Source: Desulfonatronum sp.
Lineage (GTDB): Bacteria; Desulfobacterota; Desulfovibrionia; Desulfovibrionales; Desulfonatronaceae
Assembly: GCA_011049455.1 (NCBI GenBank)
Contig: DSBL01000114.1
Span: forward strand, 1-32,379
Length of the DNA: 32,379 nucleotides
Direction of reading: 5' to 3'
Below are positions 1-8,524 of this stretch, piece after piece. The translations under genes were made by a program, and so were the position numbers. The notes under the pieces are model-generated. The model did not search any database and had not been told where the DNA came from. It saw only the letters and a program-made list of their open reading frames with translations. How positions within the stretch are numbered: the stretch's first letter is position 1; each line of letters begins with the position of its first letter.

Positions 1-63
1 AAATTTGAATAAGGTTTTCATGGCTGGCCCTCCTTTGTTTGCAGCATAGACTGCGTTGAACAC

Positions 64-1017
64 TTGAGCATGACATTACTCATAGCTCGTCAGGTGGGCC
101 AGCCTTCTCATCCTACCTTGAGCCCCAATTCGCTTTGGTTGCGTTCCAGTCTTTTGGTGATAGGTCTTTTCGGAGGGTTGTATTTCCCCTCTGGCTTTGC
201 CGTGCTTACCTCCCTGGTTCCTCCGAGCAATTGGGGCAAAGCCATCGCCATTCATGAGCTTGCGCCGAACATCAGTTTTGTGGCTGCGCCCCTGATTGCC
301 GAACTGATGATCAGCGTCGGGTTGAATTGGCGCATGGCCTTGGCCGGAGTGGCTGGGCTTGCTCTGGTGGCCATCTTTTTTTTCTTGCGATTTTGTTCAT
401 GCGGGCGGGAAAAGAGCCTTGCGCCACAACCCAAACTTTACCTAAAGACTCTCGGCCGAAAGGAGTTTTGGGTTTTGGCGGTTTTTTTTGCTCTGGCCAT
501 CGGAGCCACCCAGGGTGTCTATTCCCAGACACCGTTGTATCTTGTCAGTTCCAAAGGCATGGAGCCTGACTGGGTCAATTATCTGCTTGCGGCTTCCCGC
601 ATTTCGGGCATTTTTTTGGTTTTTTGGGCGGGAATGATTGTGGATCGACTCGGTCCGGTGCGCGCCTTGCGCATTTTTGTCGCGCTGACCGGTTTGGCGA
701 CCCTTTCCTATGGATGGCTTCCGGGGGGATGGGTCATCCTCGCAGTTCTGGTTCAACCAACCATGGGAGGCTGTTTCTTCCCGGCGGGCTTTGCTGTATT
801 GTCCAGTGTTTTTCCGGCAAAAAGCCGCCCCATGGCCATTTCCCTGATCGTTCCCCTGGCCGTCTTGACCGGTGGAGGAGCCATCCCGGCCGGCCTTGGC
901 CTGTTCGGGGATCAAGGGCTTTTCTCACTGGGGTTCATGATCCTGGGCGTCATTATTTTCATGAGCACGTTTTTGACCGCAGTGTTTGCCTTATCCGGAG
1001 ACAGCAGGTCGGCCTGA
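64..1017 (+). CDS. MFS transporter lacking its N-terminus (probably a broken gene)
   Basis: The protein is a major facilitator superfamily permease of the inner membrane; the substrate cannot be told. I count about nine or ten hydrophobic segments against the usual twelve. The stretch FPSGFAVLTSLVPP (about residues 47-60) recurs in related form as FPAGFAVLSSVFPA in the second half. This is the TM4/TM10 internal symmetry of MFS proteins, so the missing part is roughly TM1 to TM3. The length of 317 residues is short for a family usually near 400. The frame opens at a TTG at 64 with no good ribosome-binding site, and all three plus frames carry a stop between 6 and 60 (for example TAA at 10-12). 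The first residues do not resemble an MFS N-terminus. I read this as a 5'-truncated or frameshifted gene, although a functional short form cannot be excluded. No terminator is seen after the stop. Confidence 0.6.
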   Translation: MSMTLLIARQVGQPSHPTLSPNSLWLRSSLLVIGLFGGLYFPSGFAVLTSLVPPSNWGKAIAIHELAPNISFVAAPLIAELMISVGLNWRMALAGVAGLALVAIFFFLRFCSCGREKSLAPQPKLYLKTLGRKEFWVLAVFFALAIGATQGVYSQTPLYLVSSKGMEPDWVNYLLAASRISGIFLVFWAGMIVDRLGPVRALRIFVALTGLATLSYGWLPGGWVILAVLVQPTMGGCFFPAGFAVLSSVFPAKSRPMAISLIVPLAVLTGGGAIPAGLGLFGDQGLFSLGFMILGVIIFMSTFLTAVFALSGDSRSA

Positions 1018-1092
1018 GCCCAACTTTTTTCACCAGCCGCATGGGGACGCATTTTTTTAATTTTTGAAGCAATTGGTTCTGTCTATTGATCC

Positions 1093-1121
1093 TTGACACG
1101 ACTTGTTGCAGGACATATTTT
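1093..1121 (+). promoter_or_regulatory. Sigma-70-type promoter for the 120-residue hypothetical gene
   Basis: A perfect -35 box TTGACA (1093-1098) is followed after 17 bases by TATTTT (1116-1121). It lies about 40 bases upstream of the start codon at 1160, in the gap after the MFS gene. The position and spacing are those of a standard housekeeping promoter. Confidence 0.65.
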
Positions 1122-1159
1122 TTATTGTTTTGATCACTTTTTGGGAAGGAGTGGAAACC

Positions 1160-1522
1160 ATGGCATATGACATTCGTCTTGTGAAACTGATTACCGGCGA
1201 TCTGGCACTGGGCAAATGGGATGAAGGGGAGCGTAAGATCAAGGATATTGCAGTGATTCAGACTCTTCCGACGCAAAGCGGCGGGGTGCAGATGATGTTG
1301 CTGCCCTTTGGGTATCCTTTTGAGAATGAGATTACCGGGGAAATTTCCCTGGATCACGTGATCTACGTCTACAAGGCATTTCCGGAGGAACTCAAAACAA
1401 AATACATGGAAGCCGCAAGCAATCTTACCTTGTCCACGCCGGAGGACCTGCGTCGCTTGCAGAACATGGCGGGTGCCGCTGGCAAGGCCGCTGGCCCGGG
1501 AATTTCCTTGATCAAAAAATAG
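1160..1522 (+). CDS. Conserved hypothetical protein, 120 residues
   Basis: I do not recognise a named function. The start chosen is ATG at 1160, preceded by a good Shine-Dalgarno (GGAAGGAG, 1145-1152). A longer frame from 1103 has no such site and overlaps the promoter. The product has no signal peptide or membrane segment. The N-terminal half (MAYDIRLVKLITGDLALGKW, then strand-like alternations ending near YPFENEITGEISL) looks like a small beta-barrel reminiscent of LSm/SH3-like folds. The C-terminal part is helical (KTKYMEAASNL) and ends in a Gly/Ala-rich tail, AGAAGKAAGPG. It is a single-gene transcription unit with its own promoter and terminator, and it uses clean, well-expressed-looking codons. 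I recall similar short proteins in other Desulfovibrio-type genomes but cannot confirm this without a search; the fold suggestion is inference. Confidence 0.75.
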   Translation: MAYDIRLVKLITGDLALGKWDEGERKIKDIAVIQTLPTQSGGVQMMLLPFGYPFENEITGEISLDHVIYVYKAFPEELKTKYMEAASNLTLSTPEDLRRLQNMAGAAGKAAGPGISLIKK

Positions 1523-1549
1523 GGTTGCGTCCATTGGAGACAGCGCAGG

Positions 1550-1587
1550 GGCGGCGGGGAACTACTCACCGCCGCCTTTTGTTTTTT
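1550..1587 (+). terminator. Rho-independent terminator
   Basis: Perfect 8-bp GC stem GGCGGCGG (1550-1557) and CCGCCGCC (1569-1576), then TTTTGTTTTTT. It lies 28 bases after the stop of the small hypothetical gene and closes its transcript. Confidence 0.85.
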
Positions 1588-1742
1588 GATAAGGTTATGG
1601 AAAAGTTCTGCATTGTTGTTTAATTCGTTTTGCCACTGCCGTTATTTTTTCTCGATGTCGGCATGGCGAACGGCGACAGGAGTTGGGAGTCTTGCACTTT
1701 TGTAAAATTTTGAACCGCTGAGTCCCCTCCCCCAATTCCGTC

Positions 1743-4286
1743 ATGCATCATCTGCTCCCACTGCTGCCTCGACCCAGCCAATATCTGGGCACAGAGCCCA
1801 ATTCCGTGCACAAGAATCCAGCCGAGGTGCTGGTGCGCGTGGGTTTGGCCTTTCCGGACCTTTACGAGGTGGGCATGTCCTACCTGGGGGGACGGATTCT
1901 TTACCACCAGGTCAACGCCCATCCACGGTTTTGGGCTGAGCGTGTTTTTGCCCCGCCGCGGGAGGCTTCTCAGGTGCTGCGGGACTCGGGCACGTTCTTG
2001 GGCACCCTGGAGTCCGGCACTCCGTTGCGCAAGTTGGATGTTGTGGCCTTCAGCCTGACCCACGAATTGTGCTATTCCAATGTGCTCTACATGCTCGATT
2101 TGGCAGGCATTGCCCGTCGTGCAGCCCTGCGCGACTGCGGCGATCCGCTGATCATCGGGGGAGGGGGCGTGGTTTTCAACGCCGAGCCTATGGCCCCATT
2201 TTTTGATGTCCTGGTGGCAGGGGATGGAGAAGAAGTTCTGCCGGAACTTTTGGAAGTGGCTGGAACATGCAAGAACGAAGGTCGCTCCAGGGAGGAGCTC
2301 CTGCGTGCCATCAGCCGGATCACCGGCTGTTACGTGCCGGCTTTTTTCGTTGCAGGATCAACCCAGTCCGTGCGGCCAGTTTTTGCGGATTATGCTTTGG
2401 TGGAAAAGCGGATTGTCACGGACTTGAATCAGGTTGCGTTTCCTTCTGAACAGGTGGTGCCCTTTGGGCCGGTGGTGCATGACCGTTTGAGCATTGAGAT
2501 CGCCAGGGGATGCACCCGGGGGTGCCGGTTCTGCCAGGCCGGGATGATTTATCGCCCGGTGCGAGAACGCAGTCTGGACGCCCTGGAGGTCATTACCAGT
2601 CACGGCCTGGAACAAACCGGGTTTGACGAGCTTTCCTTTCTCTCCTTGAGTACAGGGGACTATTCATGCCTAGAGGAACTTTTTGCCGACAGTTTTCACT
2701 TGTGCCGACAGCGGCAGGTTTCAATCTCCCTGCCTTCGTTGCGTGTGGGATCGGTCAGCGGCCAGATCCTGGATCGCATTGCCACGATCCGGCGCACCGG
2801 GATCACCTTGGCACCTGAGGCTGGCAGCCAACGGCTACGGGACGTGATCAACAAGAACATCACTGAAGAAGCCCTGCTGAACCACACTTCCGAATTGTTC
2901 GACCGGGGCTGGTCCTCCGTGAAGCTCTACTTCATGATCGGCCTGCCCACGGAAACCGACGAAGACTTGCTAGCCATTGTGGATTTATGTCTCAAGGTGG
3001 CGGCCACAGCCGGGGCAAAGGCCAAGCGCCTGCAGATCACAGCGGCCATCTCGCCTTTTGTACCCAAGCCGCATACGCCTTTCCAGTGGGAGGGACAGAT
3101 GTCCCTGGAAGAGACCGGCCATCGACTCAACCGACTGAAAGACTTGTTCAGGCCGCACAAACATTTGTCCATACGCTGGCACATGCCGGAGATGAGCTTC
3201 TTGGAGGGCGTTTTTTCCCGCGGCGACAGGGCTCTGGCCGAAGTGGTGGAGCGTGCCTGCGACAAGGGTGCGATGTTTTCGAGCTGGTCCGATTCCTTGG
3301 AGCTGCCCTTGTGGCTGGAGGCCTTTCGCGAGTGTGGGTTGGAACCGGAGCGATATTTGCGTCCCAGAGACCCGGATGGCCCCCTGCCCTGGGATCACAT
3401 TTTCAGCGGTGTGCGCCGGGAGTTTTTGCTCCGGGAGCGGCGTCTGGCCTTAGCAATGCAGACCACGCCGGACTGTCGGAAGGGGCAATGCATGGGCTGC
3501 GGCGTATGTACAACCACCGGCGTGCCCACAGCCCTCAAGGAGCAGGCCTCACTGGACATCCGACCCAGGCTCAGCCAGTATCCAAAAAGGGATCATGAAC
3601 GATCCAAAGCGTTGGATCCGGCCGATACTTCGGAGGACAACCTGGCGTTCAAGGCTGTGACCCTTCGCGTGGCCTATCGAAAACTCGGTCCTGCCGTATA
3701 TTTCAGCCAGCTGGAACTAACCAAGCTGTTTGAGCGGGCCATGCGCCGGGCCGGAATGCCCATCAGTTTTTCCCAGGGCTTTCATCCCATGCCCAGGATG
3801 TCCTTTGGCCGGGCTCTGCCTGTGGGCGTGGGCAGCGTGCGTGAAGAAATGGTCGTGGTGCTGCGTCAGGTCTGGAACGCAGCCGAGGTGTTCCGTGCTC
3901 TCGGCGAGCAGACACCCCTTGGGTTGGAACTCCTTGACGTGGCCGCGGTTCCATCCGGATCCCGTGCAGCACAGCCAAGCTACGAAGAATATCTCCTGCA
4001 GTATTTCGTTACTGGTCAAAGAGCAACGCAGTGGCAGGAGAATTGGCGCTCATTTTGCGCCGCCAACATGGTTGATTTTCATAAGAAGACCAAACGCGGT
4101 GCACGGCAAATAAATATACGCGGGCTGTTCAGGGATATCCGGTTTTTGGGGCAACGCCGTTTGCGGCTTATTTTTGATTTCAGGGAGGAGTATCTGAACC
4201 CCTGGGCAGCAGTTCAAGCGGTCACGCCAGGCCTAAGTTTCGACCAGGCCCGGTTGACCAAGATCCGGAGTTTTGAGGAGACATGA
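1743..4286 (+). CDS. TIGR03960-type B12-binding-like/radical SAM protein fused to DUF2344
   Basis: This is an 847-residue cytoplasmic radical SAM protein whose reaction is not established. The N-terminal third (for example FPDLYEVGMSYLGG, then GDPLIIGGGG, then VAGDGEE) is the degenerate cobalamin-binding-like domain of the TIGR03960 family. The radical SAM core follows with ARGCTRGCRFCQAG, giving the CxxxCxxC that binds the 4Fe-4S cluster. A later cysteine cluster (CRKGQCMGCGVC, about residue 580) may hold another metal centre. From about residue 640 onward, KLGPAVYFSQLELTKLFERA and FSQGFHPMPRMSFGRALPVG mark a DUF2344/TIGR03936 domain, which in many genomes is a separate gene. The ATG at 1743 is the first start after the in-frame TGA at 1719 and fits the usual family start (LLPL..PSQYLG), but no Shine-Dalgarno is visible. 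The gene stops one base before the M16 peptidase start, so the two are co-transcribed. Confidence 0.9.
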   Translation: MHHLLPLLPRPSQYLGTEPNSVHKNPAEVLVRVGLAFPDLYEVGMSYLGGRILYHQVNAHPRFWAERVFAPPREASQVLRDSGTFLGTLESGTPLRKLDVVAFSLTHELCYSNVLYMLDLAGIARRAALRDCGDPLIIGGGGVVFNAEPMAPFFDVLVAGDGEEVLPELLEVAGTCKNEGRSREELLRAISRITGCYVPAFFVAGSTQSVRPVFADYALVEKRIVTDLNQVAFPSEQVVPFGPVVHDRLSIEIARGCTRGCRFCQAGMIYRPVRERSLDALEVITSHGLEQTGFDELSFLSLSTGDYSCLEELFADSFHLCRQRQVSISLPSLRVGSVSGQILDRIATIRRTGITLAPEAGSQRLRDVINKNITEEALLNHTSELFDRGWSSVKLYFMIGLPTETDEDLLAIVDLCLKVAATAGAKAKRLQITAAISPFVPKPHTPFQWEGQMSLEETGHRLNRLKDLFRPHKHLSIRWHMPEMSFLEGVFSRGDRALAEVVERACDKGAMFSSWSDSLELPLWLEAFRECGLEPERYLRPRDPDGPLPWDHIFSGVRREFLLRERRLALAMQTTPDCRKGQCMGCGVCTTTGVPTALKEQASLDIRPRLSQYPKRDHERSKALDPADTSEDNLAFKAVTLRVAYRKLGPAVYFSQLELTKLFERAMRRAGMPISFSQGFHPMPRMSFGRALPVGVGSVREEMVVVLRQVWNAAEVFRALGEQTPLGLELLDVAAVPSGSRAAQPSYEEYLLQYFVTGQRATQWQENWRSFCAANMVDFHKKTKRGARQINIRGLFRDIRFLGQRRLRLIFDFREEYLNPWAAVQAVTPGLSFDQARLTKIRSFEET

Positions 4287-4287
4287 A

Positions 4288-6927
4288 ATGAGGAAAATCA
4301 GCATGTTTTTTCTCGCTGCATTCACCCTTTTGCCAGGAGCTTTATGCATGGTCATGGCTGATTTTGTTGCTGCCCGCGCGGCCCAGGTCACGGTCTTGCC
4401 CAACGGCTTGACCTTGCTTGTCCATGAGGACCGACGCTTTCCGCTGGTTTCCATTCGTTTGTTCGTTCGTGCCGGATCGGCGCACGAACTCCCTGAACAG
4501 GCTGGAATCAGCCACATGCTGGAGCATATGGTCTTCAAGGGAACGGCCACGCGAGGCCCGGGAGAGGTGGCTGCGGACATAGAGGGTGTTGGCGGGGAAC
4601 TCAACGCGGCCACGGGGTTTGACGCCACCATGTACATCATGGACGTGCCCGACGAACATTGGATATTGGCCTTGGAGGTGCTCCAGGACATGATCTTTCA
4701 GGCAACCATTGATCCTGGGGAGCTGGAATCCGAGCGGCAAGTGATTCTCTCCGAGTTGGATCAGGGTCAGGACCAGCCCCAGCGCCGTTTATTCGAAGCC
4801 GTACAGAAAGCCCTATGGCCCGGGATTCCTTACGGTCGGCCAATCATTGGTTTTCGAGAAACAGTACAAAACATCAGCCGTGAAGACATTCTGGAGTACA
4901 TCCACCGCAATTATCAGCCCAACGCCATGCTCCTGGTGGTCTGCGGCAATGTTCGTTACGAGGAAGTAGTGGATCAGATCCAACGGCTATTCGGTGATTT
5001 GGACAATCAGGAACTCATTGAACCGAAAGCGCCCCTGCACGTCATGCCGTCAGGCGGCGTTCCACAGCTCATCATAGAACAGGGACCGTGGCGCAAGGTT
5101 CACTTCGCCATGGCTCTGCCAATCCCCGGCTTGAGATCGATTCAAAGCGTCGGACTTGATGTGCTGGCTCAGATGTTGGGTGGGGACAAAACATCTCTGT
5201 TGTATCGGACGTTCAAACATGATCAGGGCATTGTGGATGCCATATCAGCCTCGGCCACATCCCTTGAGCGGGGAGGGATGCTCTCCATTCAGGCCCAATT
5301 AGATCCGGCGAATATGCCGCGCCTGTGGAGAGGCCTGATTGACGTTCTGGCGAACCTGAATGGGGACTCCTTTACTCCGGAAGCTTTGGAACGGGCCAAA
5401 TTGAACTTGGAGGACAGTCTTTTTCAGGCCAAGGAAACCATTCCCGGTCTGGCGAATAAACTCGGGTACTTCCAGTTTCATGAACAGTCCCTGGCCGCTG
5501 AGCAACGCTACCTGTACGTGGTCAGACACATGAACAAGACGCAAATTGATGATTTGATTAAGGAGTATATTCGGCCGGACGGCTTGGTCGGGGCCGTGTA
5601 CACACCTGAACCTGCAGTCTTGGACGGCGTCGAGATGACAGCTTGGCTGAATGAACACTGGCCACGGAGGGAGGTTTATGCGCAAGGTCTGCAGGCAGAA
5701 ACAGCGGCGGCGACACAACAAGAGATCATCCGTCTTGCCCCGGACAGGACGCTGGTGCTCTTGCCGGATCCCTTCCTGCCTTACATTGCCTTGAACTTCA
5801 CCTGGTCCGGAGGGGATCTCCTGCTCACCCCCGAAGAGCAAGGGTTGTCCGAATTGACGGCCCGGGTGTGGACAAAGGGAACAATCCGGAGAAGTTCCCT
5901 GGAAATCCAAGAGTTCCTGGCGGACAGGGCCGCGCGGGTGGCGGCGGGTGCGAAGTTGGAAAAGTTTTCCTTGAGTGCGCATTTCCCCGCCCGCTTCGAG
6001 CAGGACATGCTGTCTTTTCTCCTGGAGATGATCGAGGAGCCCTCCTGGGCGCTTGAGGAATTGGCGCGGGGCAAGCAGGAACAGATTTCATCCATCGTCC
6101 GATCGGAGGATCATCCTGTAGGATTGGCCTTCCGGCGCATTTTCCCTTTCTTGTTTCCCGATCACCCGTACGGATATCAACGCGCTGGCGATCCCGAGAT
6201 CATAGAGACGTATTCCAGGGAGCAGGTGTTCGCATTTTGGAAGCGGCAAAAGGACATGCCCTGGGTGCTTTCGGTTTGCGGCGACTTTAACCGGCAGGAG
6301 ATCATTGACTTGGCCCAACGCATCGCGGCCAGTGACGCCAGTCCTGCGATCGTTCTTCCGGTCCCGGTCTGGAATCAGGACAGGGAAGAGATCCTACGCT
6401 TGGTGGATCGCAATCAGGCCCACATGTTAATGGTCTTTCCCGTTCCGGGACTGGATCATAAAGATACTGCCGGGTTGCGAGTGCTGCGGGAGGTTCTGGC
6501 CGGACAGTCAGGCGTGCTTTTCCAGGACCTGCGGGATGCCCAGGGGTTGGCCTATGCCGTATCCGCTTTTTTGTGGCAGGACTCCCTGGCGGGTTTTTTG
6601 GCCTTTTACATTGCCACATCACCGGATCTTGTGGACCAGGCTTTGGATGGGTTTCAGGCCGCGACGTTGCGGCTGAGTAAAGATCCTTTGTCCGAGACCG
6701 AGCTCAACCGGGCCCAAAACCTGCTTTGGGGGGACTATCATCGGGAGCGTCAGCCTCTCATGGCTCGGGCTCAAGAAGCCTCGGACGCTGTGTCCAGCGG
6801 TCTGGACATGGATCACGAACTGCATCTTTTGGAACAGGCCCGTCATATCACGACGGAAGATCTTTCGGTTTTGGTCAGAACCTACCTGCAACGGGAAGAG
6901 GCATACGTGCTCAAGGTCTTGCCGTAG
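4288..6927 (+). CDS. Secreted M16-family zinc metallopeptidase (two-domain)
   Basis: 879 residues. The start is ATG at 4288, preceded by GAGGAG (4275-4280) and one base after the stop of the radical SAM gene; a TTG at 4273 is less likely. The N-terminus is a signal peptide (KISMFFLAAFTLLPGAL, with possible cleavage near ARA|AQ), so the enzyme should act in the periplasm or at the outer membrane. The inverted zinc motif HxxEH is present as H76-MLE-H80, with the third ligand likely E156 in ILSELDQ, the standard spacing for M16 peptidases (pitrilysin/insulinase, PqqL/YmxG-like). The protein has the usual duplicated layout: an active N-terminal pair of domains and a C-terminal M16 repeat (from about residue 490) without the zinc motif. 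It degrades peptides; the natural substrate is unknown. The full length looks intact. Confidence 0.9.
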   Translation: MRKISMFFLAAFTLLPGALCMVMADFVAARAAQVTVLPNGLTLLVHEDRRFPLVSIRLFVRAGSAHELPEQAGISHMLEHMVFKGTATRGPGEVAADIEGVGGELNAATGFDATMYIMDVPDEHWILALEVLQDMIFQATIDPGELESERQVILSELDQGQDQPQRRLFEAVQKALWPGIPYGRPIIGFRETVQNISREDILEYIHRNYQPNAMLLVVCGNVRYEEVVDQIQRLFGDLDNQELIEPKAPLHVMPSGGVPQLIIEQGPWRKVHFAMALPIPGLRSIQSVGLDVLAQMLGGDKTSLLYRTFKHDQGIVDAISASATSLERGGMLSIQAQLDPANMPRLWRGLIDVLANLNGDSFTPEALERAKLNLEDSLFQAKETIPGLANKLGYFQFHEQSLAAEQRYLYVVRHMNKTQIDDLIKEYIRPDGLVGAVYTPEPAVLDGVEMTAWLNEHWPRREVYAQGLQAETAAATQQEIIRLAPDRTLVLLPDPFLPYIALNFTWSGGDLLLTPEEQGLSELTARVWTKGTIRRSSLEIQEFLADRAARVAAGAKLEKFSLSAHFPARFEQDMLSFLLEMIEEPSWALEELARGKQEQISSIVRSEDHPVGLAFRRIFPFLFPDHPYGYQRAGDPEIIETYSREQVFAFWKRQKDMPWVLSVCGDFNRQEIIDLAQRIAASDASPAIVLPVPVWNQDREEILRLVDRNQAHMLMVFPVPGLDHKDTAGLRVLREVLAGQSGVLFQDLRDAQGLAYAVSAFLWQDSLAGFLAFYIATSPDLVDQALDGFQAATLRLSKDPLSETELNRAQNLLWGDYHRERQPLMARAQEASDAVSSGLDMDHELHLLEQARHITTEDLSVLVRTYLQREEAYVLKVLP

Positions 6928-7105
6928 TGGGAATGATGGGAGAGAGAAAAAAAAGTGATGGCCTTGGACCATGGACTGTGTTATTCAATAATCATAACTG
7001 TAGAGCTGAAATAAATCATCAGCACGGTGTTCTCGGCAGGGAATTTGTTTATTTTTTAAGATATTTCAAATAGTTTTCGCATGTCCTCTTTCATCGAGGC
7101 GTCCG

Positions 7106-8338
7106 ATGCGTATTGATCAGTGCCGGGAAAAATATCAGGACAGCCTGCAAGATATTTTGAGTATTTTCAGCAGATTGCGTGAATTGCGCGGAATGGACGC
7201 CATCCTGGATCGCATACTGCTGGAAGCCCGCAAGCTCTGCCGTGCTGAGGCCGGTTCCATCTTTCTCGTCAAGGGCGATCATCTGGTTTTCAGTATTGTC
7301 CACAATGATTCTCTGTTCGACGCACAAGGCATTGACAAGCATATCTACCATAAATCAACTCTGCCCGTGGACGATTATTCCATTGCCGGCTACACCGCCA
7401 ATCGTGGCAAAACACTTGTTATCGACGATGTCTACACCATTGATCCATCTTATCCATTTTGCTTTAATCCCGCGTTTGACAAGCTAACCGGGTACCTTAC
7501 CAAGTCCATTCTTTCTTTGCCCTTGATCAACTTCCAGGGTCATGTCTGCGCCGTGCTCCAACTGATCAACGCTCTTGACGAACACGGCAGTTCAAAACCC
7601 TTTTCCCCCGGATGCGTTTCCATGGTCAGCCTGCTGAGCAATCACGCCGCGGCATGCATTGAGACGGGCATGACCAACAATGAGTTGATACTGCGCAGCA
7701 TACGGATGTCCGAATTGCGAGATCCGGCGGAAACGGGTCCGCACGTCGAGAGGGTTGGAGCCTATTCCGCTGAAATTTATCATCGGATCGCTCAAGGCAG
7801 CGGTCTGGAGGCCTCGGAAATCAAGCGCAGGAAGGATTTGATTCGTTTGGCCGCAATGCTTCACGATGTCGGCAAAGTGGGGATTTCGGACGCCATTTTG
7901 AAGAAACCCGGCAGACTGACGTCTGCGGAGTATGTGATCATGAAGCGCCACACGCTTTATGGCGGACATCTTTTTCGCAATGCAACATCCGAACTGGACA
8001 TCCTGGCCGGCACCATAGCCTTGAACCATCATCAGCGTTTTGACGGCAACGGATATCCGGGTCGCATCTCCGATGTTGGGAGTCTCGATGCTCAGACGGT
8101 CGGGGTGTTGAAAGGGGAAGACATCCCCTTGTCTGCCAGAATCGTCGCTTTGGCCGATGTTTTCGACGCCCTGACCTCCAAGAGGGCCTATAAGGAGCCG
8201 TGGCCCCTGGACAGGGCCGTTGAATTCCTCCGCTGCGAGTCCGGCAAGCAGTTTGATCCCATTGTGGTCGACGCCTTTTTATCCATCCTGGACGTTATCG
8301 GGGCTATTCAAGCAAAATATCAGGAGACCTCGACCTGA
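7106..8338 (+). CDS. GAF domain/HD-GYP domain protein (putative cyclic-di-GMP phosphodiesterase)
   Basis: 410 residues with no membrane segments. A GAF sensor domain covers about residues 25-190 (LCRAEAGSIFLV is the typical entry), followed by an HD-GYP domain from about 205 to 400. Key HD-GYP residues are visible: H263-D264 in MLHDVGKVGI, K275-K276-P in the following helix, H308-H309, and the signature DGNGYPG (313-319). The family hydrolyses cyclic-di-GMP to pGpG or GMP. The ATG at 7106 has GAGG a few bases upstream and is preferred. About 180 bases of AT-rich sequence separate it from the M16 gene, suggesting its own promoter, though no convincing box was found. It lies directly before the kinase/phosphatase relic, so it may have belonged to a larger signalling locus (inference). 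Confidence 0.9.
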   Translation: MRIDQCREKYQDSLQDILSIFSRLRELRGMDAILDRILLEARKLCRAEAGSIFLVKGDHLVFSIVHNDSLFDAQGIDKHIYHKSTLPVDDYSIAGYTANRGKTLVIDDVYTIDPSYPFCFNPAFDKLTGYLTKSILSLPLINFQGHVCAVLQLINALDEHGSSKPFSPGCVSMVSLLSNHAAACIETGMTNNELILRSIRMSELRDPAETGPHVERVGAYSAEIYHRIAQGSGLEASEIKRRKDLIRLAAMLHDVGKVGISDAILKKPGRLTSAEYVIMKRHTLYGGHLFRNATSELDILAGTIALNHHQRFDGNGYPGRISDVGSLDAQTVGVLKGEDIPLSARIVALADVFDALTSKRAYKEPWPLDRAVEFLRCESGKQFDPIVVDAFLSILDVIGAIQAKYQETST

Positions 8339-8524
8339 TTCATTGGCTTTACCAAAGCGCAACCATTCGGGAAATATTTGAAACAGTACCGGGAAGTGGT
8401 TGGGTGCCATGTTTTAGCCCTGTTCCTGTCTGAATCCGGGTTCATGGGTAGTTTTCTCTTTGATTGGCATCATTTGTTGCTGAGCAGTTCCCGCTGTCTT
8501 CGAACCACTGCGACCTTACGATGA

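Noticed and set aside
5299-5982. 227-residue minus-strand frame
   Set aside because: It lies wholly inside the M16 peptidase gene, has no domain-like sequence, and is a shadow of its codon use.
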